A DNA stretch of 64,000 bases from Albifimbria verrucaria (GCA_020081605.1 JAHREC010000049.1:4464001-4528000); one strand, 5' to 3'; positions 1 to 12,137 are shown, counted from the first letter of the stretch. Numbers and translations are program-made. The notes: a model not told the origin generated them from the letters alone.

Positions 1-1326
1 GGCCAACTCCAGATGAGCTGCCACATACGGATAGAAGATTGAGTTTGCCGCCAACACATTCTGGTACTCTGCGCGATTGTGCGTCTCACACAAAGCATCC
101 AAAGAGGCAATTAGCCGACTCACGAGGACGTCTGTGGGAATCCTACCCGAGCCGCCTTGTGGCGTCTTTCGCAGCCGACGGCTGGTGAGTATGCCGGCTA
201 GCCGGTACGCTTCCCATAGATGACAGAAGGGGACCTCGCCAACTTCTCCCGGCCAGGCAAGGAACTCGACCTCAGCTGATTCTTCTTGTATGCCGGCAAA
301 GATGTCCAGCAAGGAGCGAGGAAGACCTGACATGGTCTCCACCCCTCCTGGCTTAGTGCCGTTGTGAGCCTCCTGAGCTGATCGCATCTGCGCCCAGATG
401 CCAATCGTCATCGTGTGTCTCCCCGCACAAATGTCGGCAAGTCCATGACGGCCATGGCCTCCAGCGCGAACCTCACTTCTGCATGGTTCAGCTGCGGAGT
501 GGGATGTAAGAGATGGTGCTTTAGCTCATATACATTCACCATGCGCTCCAGCAAAGACGACCATCGCACTCCTTGGTAGAGCTGAAAAGTCAGATTCCAG
601 TTCTGCTAGTAAAAGTGGTAAACTGTTGAAAAATGAACCTACATTGAGAGTGCAAATGAAGAGGCCAGTGGTCAAGACACTGGCATCGAGCGAACCCGTA
701 TACATGTCTAGCTGTTTTCGAAACAAGGAAAGCCCTCTTGAATAATACGTCTCAAAATCCAAACCCGGGTCAGACGAGTTGGCCACATATAACTGCGTTG
801 CGGCGACAATGGCGCAGAAAGCTTCTGACTTTTGACACATCTCATAGAGAAGCCTTGGTACATCACAATTGCGGTAGGTTGAGTAGAGCAGATAAACATT
901 TTCCTTGAAAACTGATGCCGGTATATTAGTCAGCTCCATACCAGTGATGCCTGGATATCGTGATATCTTACAATCTTTGGCTGTATCATGTTGTTCTTTG
1001 TGTAGAGATAAGCCCGGCTTCTCTTGCGAGGTGTGCATTACTGGTTCGGGAGGGACATACGCTTGCGTATCCAGAGCATCTATGGTCGATGGAACACACG
1101 GTAAGGTACTTGAAGCAATGGGCGTTGCCACCTGCGTACTGCGCACCGGAGTTGTGACGCCGGTAAGGTGCCCACGGGATGCGACGCCTACATTCCAACG
1201 AAGGACTATGTTATAGCCCTCGCACTCAAGGCCCTGCCCCTGGCACGCCTGGCAGATAGGCCTTGTCTCATCGCATTTGCGGTGGCGTCTCTTGCAAGTA
1301 TTGCAGCCGTTTCGTGAGCGCGACAT
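1..1326 (-). CDS. Zn(II)2Cys6 transcription factor with fungal-specific regulatory domain (3' end outside window)
   Basis: Nuclear DNA-binding regulator. The ATG at 1326 opens a protein whose residues 8-35 form the binuclear zinc cluster CX2CX6CX6CX2CX6C (C8, C11, C18, C25, C28, C35). The downstream part resembles the fungal-specific TF domain 2 family (motifs YELKHHLLHP, ALEAMAVMDLP, IGIWAQMRSAQ). One 61-nt intron (642-582, GTAGGT...CTGAC...CAG) removes an in-frame stop. Reading then continues to the window edge, but only after a one-base frame change at the G4 run (CCCC at 421-424 on +). The coding frame is clean on both sides, so I treat the break as probable base loss rather than decay. 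The target genes are unknown. Confidence is high for the family and moderate for an intact gene. Confidence 0.85.
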
Positions 1327-2664
1327 TGCGGCGCATGGTCAAATAGGAGGGAAGTTTGGTTGACGGCGGAACAGTTGGCTGGTAGGGCCCACATTCAAAG
1401 ACCTCACATCGCTCACTAGCAACCCCACTTCTTATCTGCGCCTGGCGCCGCTAGTACATCAAGAGATGTTGGCGTTAGCATGATAAGTTGGTATGCAATA
1501 GAACGAGGAGCTAATCCTTTGGAAGCTTCAGGAACTCGGGATGAGACACTCATTCCACAACAAGCTCTACTAACCAAGGAATTCAACACCGACATTCTGT
1601 ATCTTTCTCATTGTTCAATATGTCGTTTCTTTATCTTGGATCACTAAACGATCTATGGCGTCACACAAGAGCTAGGTGGAACCAGACTAATATAATATTC
1701 AATTCATTATTCATTATCTGGGTGCGTCTAAACGAAGATACTTGAAGAGGGTTTATCTGGACCGATTTGAATAGTGGCCGGGGTCGGTATCAGAGTCCAG
1801 AAAGATATTATGAGTGGCTAGACAATACCATTAGATATGTGGTGATTAATTTCGATTTACATGTGCTTTTGTTACGATCGAGTTAATAACTGCGATAGCT
1901 CTAAAATTATCTGCATGCATCTTTTCCACGTTATAGAGGCCGAGTCTTAAAAAGCTTGTCACATGCTTTGTCACCTGTGTGATAAAGAAGCCTTCAAGGT
2001 ATAGCTTATCTACTCATTCCCCTTCCAAAGGGATGCACTGATAGTAAAATTTGCTATATGGCTTAGACCCTGTGCCTCGCGGCACTTAATTCTCCATCAA
2101 TATCACAGCCATAGATTGTAAGCCCCAATAACACTTGCGTTGTACTACTGCACCACTCAGTCTCTCCACCAGTAATGGTTGCACCAGAATACCCAAATGA
2201 ATTAGGTCTTGAACATGTTGGTCAGTTGCCTGCCAAGTTCGCATTTTTCGATCCAAAACGCCCACTTACAAGCCTAACGCATCGTGGTTGGTGCTCATGT
2301 CAGATTTCTTCTTGACGGAAATTATATGTTTCTTAGTGCTCACCGGTGGAATCAGTTGTTCAAATCAGTCTCTCTACCAACAACTTCCAACCTAACGTGT
2401 TGATCATGCACTTTGATTTCACTTCATCGTTACAAAAACTTATGTTTAGAGTAGTTTTTATATGATCCTATAAGATATGGTTATGTTCTCGCTCAACCTG
2501 ATGCATTTATGGCTGATTTTCTTTACGCTCCACATTAAGACTGGCAGTATCGATCGCCGCCATTTCCTAGGACCTTTACAGTCGTAAGACATCAACAGAC
2601 GTTTCACAGAGTCGAAGCGAAATTTTATGAAGAGGTCTTATCACTAGTTGGGGCTTCCCAACAT
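1327..2664. other. intergenic, no gene seen
   Basis: No ORF with recognisable protein signal on either strand. The sequence is of mixed, moderately AT-rich composition and separates the 5' end of the Zn2Cys6 gene from the 3' end of the metallo-beta-lactamase gene. It presumably holds the promoter of the former. Confidence 0.5.
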
Positions 2665-4869
2665 CTACTCCAGGCAGATATTTCCACCCCTAATAAAGCT
2701 AGTAGAATCCAAGGCTGGATATGGAGTTCCCACATAGCCAATTACCTCGGAAAGTGGAACAGGAGTTCCATGAGCTGGAACCACACTGAATGGGGAACGA
2801 TTAGTACTTAGATATTATAAATTTTGGTATTGCAGTTTCGCAAATGTTGACTTACATTGCATTTCGACTAAGACCGTCGTCGATTGCTTGGAGAAGCCAT
2901 TGGCTCGCAAGACCTTTGTCAACTTCAAATCCGGTATTGAGACTAGTGAAAGCATCGGCAGTAAACGCGAGCATACTACTATCTGCGTTAGGGCATGCTG
3001 AAGTGACGATAGCATAGGTGAAGTCTGCAGAATGTGGGGTGTCAGGTCGCCAGATGAAGCGGGCTTGTAACTTTTCGTCGGATATGATATACGGCTCATC
3101 TGCTCTATTGGTCATTTGAATGTTAGCCCTCATCAGTTGCGCATATTGTTTGGGGATCATTATACAAAGCCTTACGTAAATGTAACAAGATTAATGTTGG
3201 GGATCTGTCTCCAGTATGATGCCGCTATCTCAGGCACGATAACAGCCGCACCGAGAGCCACGAATTTGTAAACATCATAGTTATGGTCGTGATGATGATG
3301 GGAGATCTAGGATAGCAAATGAGTCAGTACTATCTTTAATAGTGGCATGTTGTCTACCAACCCAAAGATGAGTAATGGGTTTGCCAATAGTCTCTTTAAC
3401 CCATTGTATGACAAGATCACTTTGATGATGCGGGGACTCAAAGACGATGACAGACTCCCCAATCTCCAATACAAGCTGAGCGATACTAACTCCATTGGAG
3501 AAGGCGAGATGATGCACCCTCGGGAGGTCGTCAGCTATGTTCGATGCTTCGAGGTCGCTTATAGTACCAGAGTACTGGCCTCCCCAAAGCATATTAGACC
3601 AGAATTGCCCTAGTAAGCCATGGCCATAACTTGGAATTTTCCTGGGTGGGGAGGGCTCTGATGTTGTCTCATCCGCGTCCAGTCCATCGAAAAATCCCTC
3701 GGTGAAGATGGGATTCACTGAAATACTAGTGATTTCGGTCTCTTCGACGATAGCGTCACCTTTATAGAAAGTTTTCTGCGATTGAGGAAACATCAGACCC
3801 TCTACCTTGGTGTAGTTGAGTAGGTGTAGATCCTTGGGTATCTGTCCAAAAATAGGGTGGTCTTCGAATGAGCGAATGAGAAAAGGTAGATGGCTTTCAG
3901 GTTCAAAAACGACCGTGATTTGGCTCTTGTCATCCCGAACTATGGACTCAATGTAAGTAGTTCGTTCGACCTCCAGTTAGCAGCAGTAGAGAGGTACGAC
4001 TTACCTGCAGGGTAGGCTTTTCCCCAAAATGTGACACTGGTCAAAACGGGTGCGTGGGCCTCGATCTAACATATCATCATAAGCATCCAATTACAAGAAC
4101 CAGAAGGGTTCAGGATGTTTCTACCTCCAAGAGAAGCTTGGGAGAGAGCTTTTGAGCTTGTGTTAGGAGATAGTCAGTTATCGCAGCTGCATGCACGTTA
4201 ATTAATCCATCTAAACCTCAGAAGGTAATTCTGTTCAGGAATGTGTGAGGACAAACAATCCAAATAACCAGCGACATCCTCTGCTGGACGAAAAATAAGG
4301 TAATTTCCCTTTACAAAACAAGCGAAGCCATTATCCCCACCACGTAAAACTAGTGAAAAGTCTCGTGGAGGGACGTCAGGCCTAGCAAAGACGAACAATT
4401 CTGGACAGGGCTTCAGTTTCAGAAATTCTCGAAGATTCAAAAGCAGGTGGGGCAATTACCAGAGGGGTGTAGATGCGGTCTATTCTCTGGTGTAATTCCT
4501 CATCGTGGTATGAAAATGATATGTTTTGAGATCCCCGATAACGATAAATCTATCAGTGTTAAAGAGATTGTAGTTCTGCATAAGTGTTCGGGTGCGAAAA
4601 ACCCTGGAAAGTAAAAGCAGAAGGTGTTAGTTGGATCCTAGCTTTATGCGAATGGAGTAGGAGACTTGAGCTTGCCTTTCAGCCTCATAAACAACACCTT
4701 GCAAAGAGCTTAAGGCCTCACGGCCGCCTAAAGCCTGGATGGCGGAGTCTATCAAGACAGTGGCGCCAGCAGTACCGTTGGCCCCTATGTAAGAGGCAGA
4801 AGCATCAAGAGTAGCTATCACGGTAAGTACCAGAGACGCGAAAGTGAACGTGAATCTTAAGGAAGCCAT
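2665..4869 (-). CDS. secreted metallo-beta-lactamase-fold hydrolase, multi-exon
   Basis: ATG at 4869 begins a signal peptide (MASLRFTFTFASLVLTVIA). The N-terminal part carries DSAIQALGGREAL, and the C-terminal half carries the metal-binding motif HHHHDH (HxHxDH; about 3295-3280), then VVPAHGTPVPLSEV and a stop at 2665. At least five introns are needed. Clear ones are about 3365-3311 (branch TACTGAC) and the last one, which joins ...RNA to IVVPAHG after a GTAAGT donor near 2856. The frame cannot be made continuous by eye around 4530, where a G4 run (CCCC on + at 4533-4536) looks one base short. Exon limits between 4450 and 4200 are also uncertain. The fold is clear; the substrate is not. It is an extracellular or secretory-pathway enzyme of a fungal family without known function. 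Confidence 0.75.
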
Positions 4870-5855
4870 GCTGATCTGTAAGTTGACCATGAGAGTCACA
4901 CAGCTGTAACACTAATCTTTATGACCCTTAGGAATGCCCGAACATGGACTCTTATTTATACTTGTTTTGTTGACCCTAGCACGGTAGTAGTTCGGCTTTA
5001 AGGCTAAGAGTCTAAGGTGCATGGTGTTTTCCTGCACACAATAAAAACACACGCTACGTATTCAGTCTGGCAGTTTGTATAGCTTGCTGACAGCTCAATT
5101 CAGCGGAGATAAGCAAAAGCTGCATATGGCTGGCTTGAACTTACTGATGTTCTAAGTGAAGCGAAATATGATACGTCGCCGAAAATCACCGAGATCTACC
5201 GCATAAACTCGAAAAGCTGTGCTCTGAAGGATCGGCATTTTCCCAACAAACAATGGCATTCGACCAGTCGCCAGCCAATTGAAGTCGTCCCTAAGCTTTT
5301 AATTAAGTTATAAATAGGGACCTCTGAGCCTCTACAGGAAGCCCTGCTAGAGGATGATTTTTCGACTCAACATGGTACTCATGACATCCTCTTCATTATT
5401 ATCTTGAGGGAGTGCTGTTGTCATTGAATGTGCATATCGGTTACCCGTCTATTGGAGTTTTGAGTTGCTCAGAGTATAGCAGTGTAATATATATGTTAAG
5501 TATCTAAGGATATGATGATATCTTCAGAACATGGAGATCTACAGAAAGGTAGCGAACACTATTAAAATGTCCATCTGTTTCCTTTTCAGGCACTTCCTTC
5601 ACCAACTCTCATATTGCTATGCGGGCCTGGCGTCATTGGCGAGCCTAGCATTTAACGTTAAAAACGGTAAAGACTGAAATGTGGAGTCAGTATCGAAAAG
5701 GGGCGATATCATAATGACTGAGAGCTTGTGAATAGAAATATCTTGCTCTACTTATTCCTTTAACAGCAGTCAAGCCCCATCCTAGCGAAGCATTACGGAA
5801 ATTGCTTCAATGTCATGAAAGCTATCCTAACCCTACAACCACATGATAGCTCGCT
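4870..5855. other. intergenic, no gene seen
   Basis: Only short shadow ORFs. It includes the 5' flank of the metallo-beta-lactamase-fold gene and the 3' flank of the LysM/cyanovirin gene. No repeat or RNA gene recognised. Confidence 0.45.
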
Positions 5856-6974
5856 CTAGATTAGGCGCAAATGGCCATTGTCATTTGCAATTCTCTCGTC
5901 TAGGACAATGGAGCTGCGCACCCAGTCTCCACCGTTGCGCAGCTCAGCCTCCAGCCTCGAGCCAGCGTCCACCAAGCGCACGTCACGCGCGGACGTACCG
6001 AAGCCGTTCCCAGAGTATCCACTAGTGCCGGGAATGCGTAGGTTTTGGCCCGGATAGATCATGTCGGGGTTAGCAATGTTGTTGTGGTTTGCAATGTCTT
6101 GAAACGATGTGTGGCTGTAGCGGGCAGCAATGTTCCGCAGTGTATCGCCATGTTGCACCGTATAGCTCGACTCGCCGCCGCTACCAGAGCCCCATCGGAA
6201 GCTACCGCGATCATTCGTTAGACACTGATTCAGGTCAATGGTGCTGAATCGGTAGTCACCGCTCTGTGTACGACACTCGGCCTGCAATTCAAGGGAATCA
6301 CCGCGACCATTCAAGCGAATACCCTGTGAGGTAGCAGAGAAACCACCAGCATAATGGCCGCTGCGGTTAGACTCATGGCTTCGGCTCCGACTCCGACTCC
6401 GGCTGCGGCTGTGGTGACGGTGGTGCCGGTGCCGGCTGGACGATCGCGAACGGCTTCGATGGCGAGACTCCTCCTCACGTCGCCTATTATCCTCTCGCCT
6501 GCGCTCTTCTTCCCAACGCTCCTCTTCCTGCCTCTGACGTTTCTCATCCTCCTTTTTGTCTTTGCGGTCGTCACGCCAGTCCTCTATCTTGTCTTGGCCC
6601 TTATGGCCGACGAAAGCACCAATGAGACCACCGACGACGGTGGCAGTCTTGCTTCCGCCAAACTTGTTGCCCCCAAAGGCACCAGCAGCACCGCCAGCAA
6701 GCGCCCCAGTCAAGCCACGCTCACCATCGTCTTGACCGTGAAATTGGTTACCGTAGCCTTGCGGTTGGGCGGAGTCATAGTAAGACGATGCCTCTCCATT
6801 GTGATGACCTAGCTGCCCATAGCCGTCTTGACTGTGTCCTGCCTGCTGTCCATAACCACCTAGGCCACTCTGTTGGCCGTAGGCTCCTGCACTGCCTTGC
6901 TGGTTGTAGCCTGTCTGTTGGGCGTAATTGCTGGAATCATAACCGCCCTTATTGTTGCCATAATAACCGCTCAT
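5856..6974 (-). CDS. LysM domain inserted in a cyanovirin-N homology (CVNH) lectin, with Tyr/Gly-rich head and SR-rich linker
   Basis: Intact single-exon ORF of 372 residues. Residues 1-80 are rich in G, Y, Q and S. Residues 85-125 are a glycine-rich hydrophobic segment (GALAGGAAGAF, VVGGLIGAFVG). Residues 130-170 are a charged K/E/R helix, and 171-200 a run of RS/RH dipeptides. The CVNH fold is split: first half about 210-262, LysM 271-315 (YTVQHGDTLRNIA...IYPGQNLRIPG), second half about 323-372. This is the arrangement of the type III CVNH-LysM lectin of Magnaporthe oryzae (MoCVNH). CVNH binds mannose-type glycans and LysM binds chitin-like GlcNAc polymers. No signal peptide is visible, so export would be unconventional or the protein is cytosolic. 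It has no frameshift, unlike many neighbours. Confidence 0.93.
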   Translation of the reverse strand: MSGYYGNNKGGYDSSNYAQQTGYNQQGSAGAYGQQSGLGGYGQQAGHSQDGYGQLGHHNGEASSYYDSAQPQGYGNQFHGQDDGERGLTGALAGGAAGAFGGNKFGGSKTATVVGGLIGAFVGHKGQDKIEDWRDDRKDKKEDEKRQRQEEERWEEERRREDNRRREEESRHRSRSRSSSRHRHHRHHSRSRSRSRSRSHESNRSGHYAGGFSATSQGIRLNGRGDSLELQAECRTQSGDYRFSTIDLNQCLTNDRGSFRWGSGSGGESSYTVQHGDTLRNIAARYSHTSFQDIANHNNIANPDMIYPGQNLRIPGTSGYSGNGFGTSARDVRLVDAGSRLEAELRNGGDWVRSSIVLDERIANDNGHLRLI

Positions 6975-8189
6975 GATGGTGATATTAAGGGATTTAAATG
7001 TAAGGACATATGCATGAAGGCATCGAGCAGAGTCACTTCGTCAAACATGTCAAAGTAGTCTCCTTAAATACATGCGGAACCTCGTTGCCAGTAAGGAGTG
7101 GGTAACCACAGTGAATCAACCCATTAATCACACCGTACACTTCGTATAACACGCGTCCCTGCCGTGGGGCGTTGATTTCACTACCAACGGCCCTGATGAT
7201 GCCAATCCAATCAAGTTGGCTGACCTTGCACCGCCGCACTCTTGGCGTAACGTCTTGACTAAGGATGCCCACATCGACTGCGTATTCTTAGGGTCCTAGC
7301 GGTGGGCCGCAGAGCTTACGATACAGCGCCAGCCATGAGTGGATCTTTGGGGCACCCCATTGCCAGTAGCGTGTATGTATTCCATGCTCGAAACAGCAGT
7401 CGCACCAACTGTTCGTCTCAGCTTTCGAGACTATGTCTCGTTCAGTCTTCGTGACCTACATGAGTTCCGCTATGACAACCAGCCAGAGGGTGGAGATCAA
7501 TGCGGTGCTTCAAGGTGAACTCTGCACCAACGTTACCAAAAAGTTGATCACTATGAGGGTTTAAGTACAAGTTTTCAATCAAGCGTCTTTCAATTGTCCA
7601 TTGAATTCCTATTAGGTCCTATCCCTCGGTGGGAAGGTAAGCCGAAGCAATGTCACGACCCTGCTTACACTCTGGCTGAAGCAATGACCCGAAAATGTCC
7701 ACAATCCTTTCTAGGAGAAATGAATTCCAAACTTGTTATAAATTGCGCCGAATAAGCCTAATTGACTGCAACATGCGACAGGAAAAAGAACACTAAAGTC
7801 CTCGGCTTGGCCGGAAGTGTTATTTGCGGTATTTAGGAAAAAAAGGCTGATAAGCACCTTCAGTATTATAGATCGCAGTGTTTATTAACATAGATAAGTC
7901 CAGTGGTCGAGTTCTCTACCCAGAGGTTTGAAGTATAGTTATAAGATAAAGCCTCCTGGGTATTGAGTATAAAAGACCATTCTGTTCTTATGGAATTCTT
8001 ACCACAATGTCTGCCAATGTTGAGCACAGTCCTCATTATAAAACGGCTGTTTAACAAATTAATTCTCTCCTGCGAACAATAATCCCAGAGAGTTGAGAAA
8101 TATATCGATGTCTCATTGGATTCTTGAAGGCTCAAATTAGGTATCGGACATAGATCTGATCCTATCAGAACTAGGAAAAGTAATGGCAT
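6975..8189. other. intergenic with unplaced ORF remnants
   Basis: Two minus-strand open frames (7033-7272, 79 codons; 7866-8189, 107 codons) have no recognisable domain. The first has a protein-like composition (SQLDWIGIIRAVG, GRVLYEVYGVINGL) and may be a gene remnant. The second is AT-biased and probably chance. No further structure seen. Confidence 0.3.
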
Positions 8190-8226
8190 TAATTAGTTAA
8201 TAAATTAATTGATAATTAAATTCCTA

Positions 8227-8300
8227 ATATTTAGTGATTTTATAAAGCTACATATAAAATATTTAGCATTAAAAAATATTAAGTTATCTTATATCCTGAG
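8227..8300 (+). repeat. dispersed repeat D, copy 1 (AT-degraded)
   Basis: Shares the order TATTTAGTGA, a CATA/ACAT stretch and AATATTAAG with copies at 26236-26320 and 34125-34205. This copy is the most AT-rich, as expected if RIP has acted on it most strongly. The element type is unknown. Confidence 0.5.
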
Positions 8301-9895
8301 CTATTCACTAAGATATTTTGTGGACTGGTATAGTGTTGAAGGCTTCCTATATTCAAAGAGATTCATTCCAGAACTAGTGAAATTAGCATTTCGGAATAGA
8401 GCTCCTGCTGTTCTGCCATCTGGTAACAGGAACGGCTTGCGCTGAGCGAATTTAAAGCGTGATAGAAGGTAGTATTAAAGCATTAAGACTACATGATCGA
8501 GCCGCTAGGAATAGTATAATTTGTCGAAAGGTGGTAGAACATGTGTACATGTAAACTCAGATCCGCAGCATCATGAGATTCGGGAAAGCCAATATGCTTG
8601 ACGGTATCCATGACCAGGTGCCGCCAGTTACCCTGGGATAGGCGCATGAGACGAAGTACTAATCTCCACCAATTGCATGGGCCTTTCGAAGGCAAACAGA
8701 TTCAAGAAGGCTGGGCTGTCCCTGGCGATGTTAAACCATACATCGCTTAAATCCATCAACTGCCTCCACTCATATGACTTTCAGGGCCTTCACCATGCAG
8801 AGAAGACTCACTATTGTAGGTGGCCCAAAATAAATGATCTTGAGCTAATTAGCTCGCCATTGATCAAGTAAGTCATAGATACTTACAGTACAGAAGGCCG
8901 GGAAGAAGAACCGCCGCATTTCAGCTATCTCTTTAAACTTGAGAGGGCAACATCGCCAAATCGGTTTTACAATGTCTTAGTTCACATATTTGTACCCCAC
9001 GGAAATTGATACTATTCTCCCAATGCAAGATACGCCATATAGATCTCGGTAAATACTTTATATAGTAAGACATCAATTACCAGCTAATGGGGTACTGGCT
9101 CATATTATCGGCTTATCATTGCCTTTGGTTCTTTTCAGGCACATAGTTGGAGCCCTCGCATATTCTCTGAGATGCTTCCGCACAGTAGCAACCCAAAACT
9201 TGAGAAATAGAGGACGAAACTAGACCGCATGACAGGTTACAGTTGAGAGCACAAAATTAATACACATTTCCACTGTATAATGAGATGAGGTAAAGCCTCT
9301 GATTGATATTTAGCTCGAATACTCGACATCGAGGACAGAGATCATCGGCTGGGAATGGTGCATTCCACCAACACCTATGTAAGAACGTAGCACCAGTATG
9401 TTGGTGGTTTTGACAGCGCCCCAGTAGTTTTGTATTTCTCAGGAGTAAAGCTATGGCTCTTCAACACATCTGCATTAGATAAACATAACAACCCCTGGAT
9501 TTTGCTCAGAACCACAAGCGCTTGGATAGGTTATTTTTCGCCGTGACTTCGCTGAAATAGTACCACAAGTAATGGAGACTAAATTATGGGTGGATATATT
9601 ACGGTGAACTCAAACGGATCGATGTTATTCAGGGTTGCAGTGGGCTCCCTTCTGATAATGAACCCATGGAAATTCTATTACGTATTACGTATTAGTATAT
9701 CTTAGGTTTCGGAAGGTAACAGGAGTGTTATTTATTTCTGAATATATTAGAGCCATAGTTTCTTCTGCACAAACTGGATTTGCGAAACTTGACATATCGC
9801 TGGCTTGCTCAAGATGGCCAAGTAGTGATATGCGCGGCCGCCGTGAGAGGCGCAGCCATGGCTTGAGGTGGCTAGGACGTTGACTGCACAATGCA
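8301..9895. other. intergenic, no gene seen
   Basis: About 1.6 kb with only short open frames on both strands (for example 8489-8695 on -). None gives a recognisable domain, and composition shifts between AT-rich and normal. Probably degraded spacer between repeat D and the nucleotidyltransferase gene. Confidence 0.4.
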
Positions 9896-10674
9896 TTACT
9901 CCAATCTCGTGGAAATATTTGCTAGTGCGGCATTATTGTCTTTAGCCACAATGTTGTAAAGCTCCAACACCGAGACAGCTGGCAGGTTTTCCCCTGTTTT
10001 ACGTGCCTCGATAGCAAGTCTGGCAACAGACGGGCAGCTCGCCTGCTGCAGAGCCCACTCAGCCGCAGCCAGCTTGGAGCTAAACTGATTAGTAACAATG
10101 AACCTCCAGCTTCGGCAGGCGTTGAGAACACTGTTGGCTGAGACAAGTTCGTTCGCCTTGTGCCATTCGAGTGAGTCGGCAATAGCTTCTAAGACCCAGT
10201 GCCTGGCGACGGGCGCAAAGACCTCGGCTGGCGCTGGCCCATAGAGAGCCCAGCCTGTCTGACGCCCAATTGCGATATCAAGGAGAAACCAGTGGCTCGA
10301 TTCCTGTGCTGGGTCGAACGAAATGTGGTCAGGCTCATATTGTCCAGTGTTGAAGTTGAGTTCAAAGTGAGGGTGCCGGCTGGCGGGATTGATGTTTCTG
10401 GCAGCGTACACCACAATCTCGAGTTTTCTAGCGGGACAAGGAAGCGATCGGTGATTGAGCTGCTTGGTGATACTTTGTTTCTCCTCGTGGTTCAGAACCT
10501 CCCTCACAACAGCCTGGACGTCCAAGTCGCTTCGCCCCGCTTCGTACGCGTTGTAACTGGCCGAGCCAAAAGATACACACCTACCAGTTTGTCACCGAGG
10601 CAAACTTTCAAACGCTCAACCAATTTGATCAGATATAGCCCCAAGACTTTGGGTAGAGTATCATCCGTTATCAT
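9896..10674 (-). CDS. AadA-like nucleotidyltransferase (aminoglycoside adenylyltransferase fold)
   Basis: From ATG 10674 the protein has the nucleotidyltransferase signature GS(x)nDLD (FGSASYNAYEAGRSDLDVQAV) that places two Mg-binding Asp residues near the nucleotide. It is followed by a C-terminal helical domain resembling that of AadA/ANT(3'') enzymes (LLDIAIGRQTGWALYGP, SANSVLNACRSWRF, KLAAAEWALQQ). Known members adenylylate streptomycin/spectinomycin; the substrate here is unknown. A T4 run (AAAA on + at 10568-10571), just before GS, is one base short for the frame. Restoring one base gives exactly 260 codons, close to the roughly 260-residue bacterial proteins. There are no introns. Such genes in fungi are usually explained by transfer from bacteria; that is inference here. 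Confidence 0.75.
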
Positions 10675-11345
10675 TGTACCAACCAGTGTAAAGCCAATTT
10701 CCCAGGAGATTTCGTGACAGGCAAGTGGATGATGGCTGTAAGCACGAGTGGTACAATCTGGTTACAAAATCTCACAGATCATCGTGGATTAACGTTTGGA
10801 GATTAAAGAAAAGGGTCTCTCATCACACGAACCCCTCACCGCTCATTTACGTCATAACCCAGATCGGGTTACATCTAAGTAAAACGGAAGAATAATATGA
10901 TGGATAGGGCATCATAAGAGCAATAAAGGCGTTATATTTTAAAGAAGTGAAAAACAAACCTTTCAATAAACAATTTAAGATCTCTTCCTCCTCAAGCATA
11001 AAAAGCATTGAATATTCAAGTAATGCTTGCACAAAAACATTGCCACCTGTAACCCATATTGAATGGTGTAAGAGATGAAATGTTAGTGAATTACTAGAGG
11101 AAGAACTATGGGGTTACATAGGTACCTACGTGAGGAATTTCTCCTCGCTACCTAACACGTGAACTACCCTGTATTCCAACCACCGCTACAAAAAAGTTCT
11201 AGAAATAGAAATGAAGCATTTAAGTAATAATTAACGTATAGAGTTTATTTGGAAGAAACTTAAAAATATGACAAGATTCTACTAAATAATGCCATGAAAA
11301 TTTTTACAGTAAATTCACAATTTCCTCTGCCCTACTGTCCCTGTT
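10675..11345. other. intergenic, no gene seen
   Basis: Moderately AT-rich spacer holding the 5' flank of the nucleotidyltransferase gene and the 3' flank of the GPI-anchored protein gene. The 61-codon frame 10847-11032 has no protein-like character. Confidence 0.4.
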
Positions 11346-12137
11346 TTATATCAAGCTAAGTGCTAGCAAAATGGAAATACCGCTTACGAAAAAGCTCGCC
11401 TGAACAACCATAGCACCTTCGGAGACAGGGGTGTGGGGTCGGCAGCTCACACCAATGTTAGTAGAGATCCATTAAATGTAATAGGGAAAGACGCTTACTG
11501 TGTCAGAGGGAGGAGATGTTGTGCTAGCAGTGTCGCTACCTAACGTACTATCCACCACATCGGAGAGCTCACTAGCCACAGATGAAAATGTCACGACAAA
11601 AGCAGTGGTGGTTGAAGTGACAACGTCGCTAGAAAAATCCCCAGTGGTAACCTGTTGTGTAGCAGAGCTTGAAAGATCCTTGATTGTGGTAGACTGAGGC
11701 GCATCACTCGTGATCCCCGAATTGTCGTAGGTTCAGGAACAGGAGTACTACTGCTAGGATCATCGCTGTTGACTGGTTTGGGAGTTGCATCGATACCACA
11801 GGCCTTTGCAATTTTGCCAAGCCTCCCATAGTGCTGCCAGATATCAAACTCGATGGCGCAGTCCAGACATTGGTCGAGGTAGTTGCGCCACTCGGTACTG
11901 CTGCAATAGTCGTCATCTCGTGAGCCCCTGATTGCCAAGCCTATGCGTTATGAGTAATTGCATGACGAGTCACAGATAATACAACCTACCGCAGCTAGAG
12001 TGGCACTCGTAAGCCGGCCCTTCCGTCTGCCTCTTTTCCAAGGGTACCGTCTCAGGGAACTCGAAATCCGCTTTGGAAAGAGAAGTGCCCGAAGCCACCA
12101 AAGAGCCAAGAATGAAAAGAAACTGTGCCGACCGCAT
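11346..12137 (-). CDS. GPI-anchored Cys-rich cell-surface protein with Ser/Thr-rich stalk
   Basis: ATG 12137 starts a signal peptide (MRSAQFLFILGSLVASG), followed by a Kex2-like KR site (PLEKRQ) and a six-Cys domain with the pattern CHSSCG...YCSS...DQCLDCAIEFDIWQHYG...ACG. Exon 1 ends in the CHSSCG motif (intron with GTAGGT donor and CATAG acceptor). Next comes a long Ser/Thr stalk, then a second intron (GTAAGC, branch CTAAC near 11465). The hydrophobic C-terminus (MVVQASFFVSGISILLALSLI) is typical of a GPI signal. The stalk frame changes at a G4 run (CCCC on + at 11715-11718). The final exon may also lack bases in C4 runs. It acts in the cell wall or outer membrane leaflet; its function is unknown. 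Confidence 0.75.

Noticed and set aside
421..424. Programmed -1 frameshifting in the regulator gene
   Set aside because: The same kind of break occurs in many unrelated genes at short runs without a common slippery heptamer, so a shared sequencing cause is simpler.
6354..6812. 152-codon hydrophobic plus-strand frame
   Set aside because: Antisense shadow of the repetitive SR-rich part of the LysM/CVNH gene.
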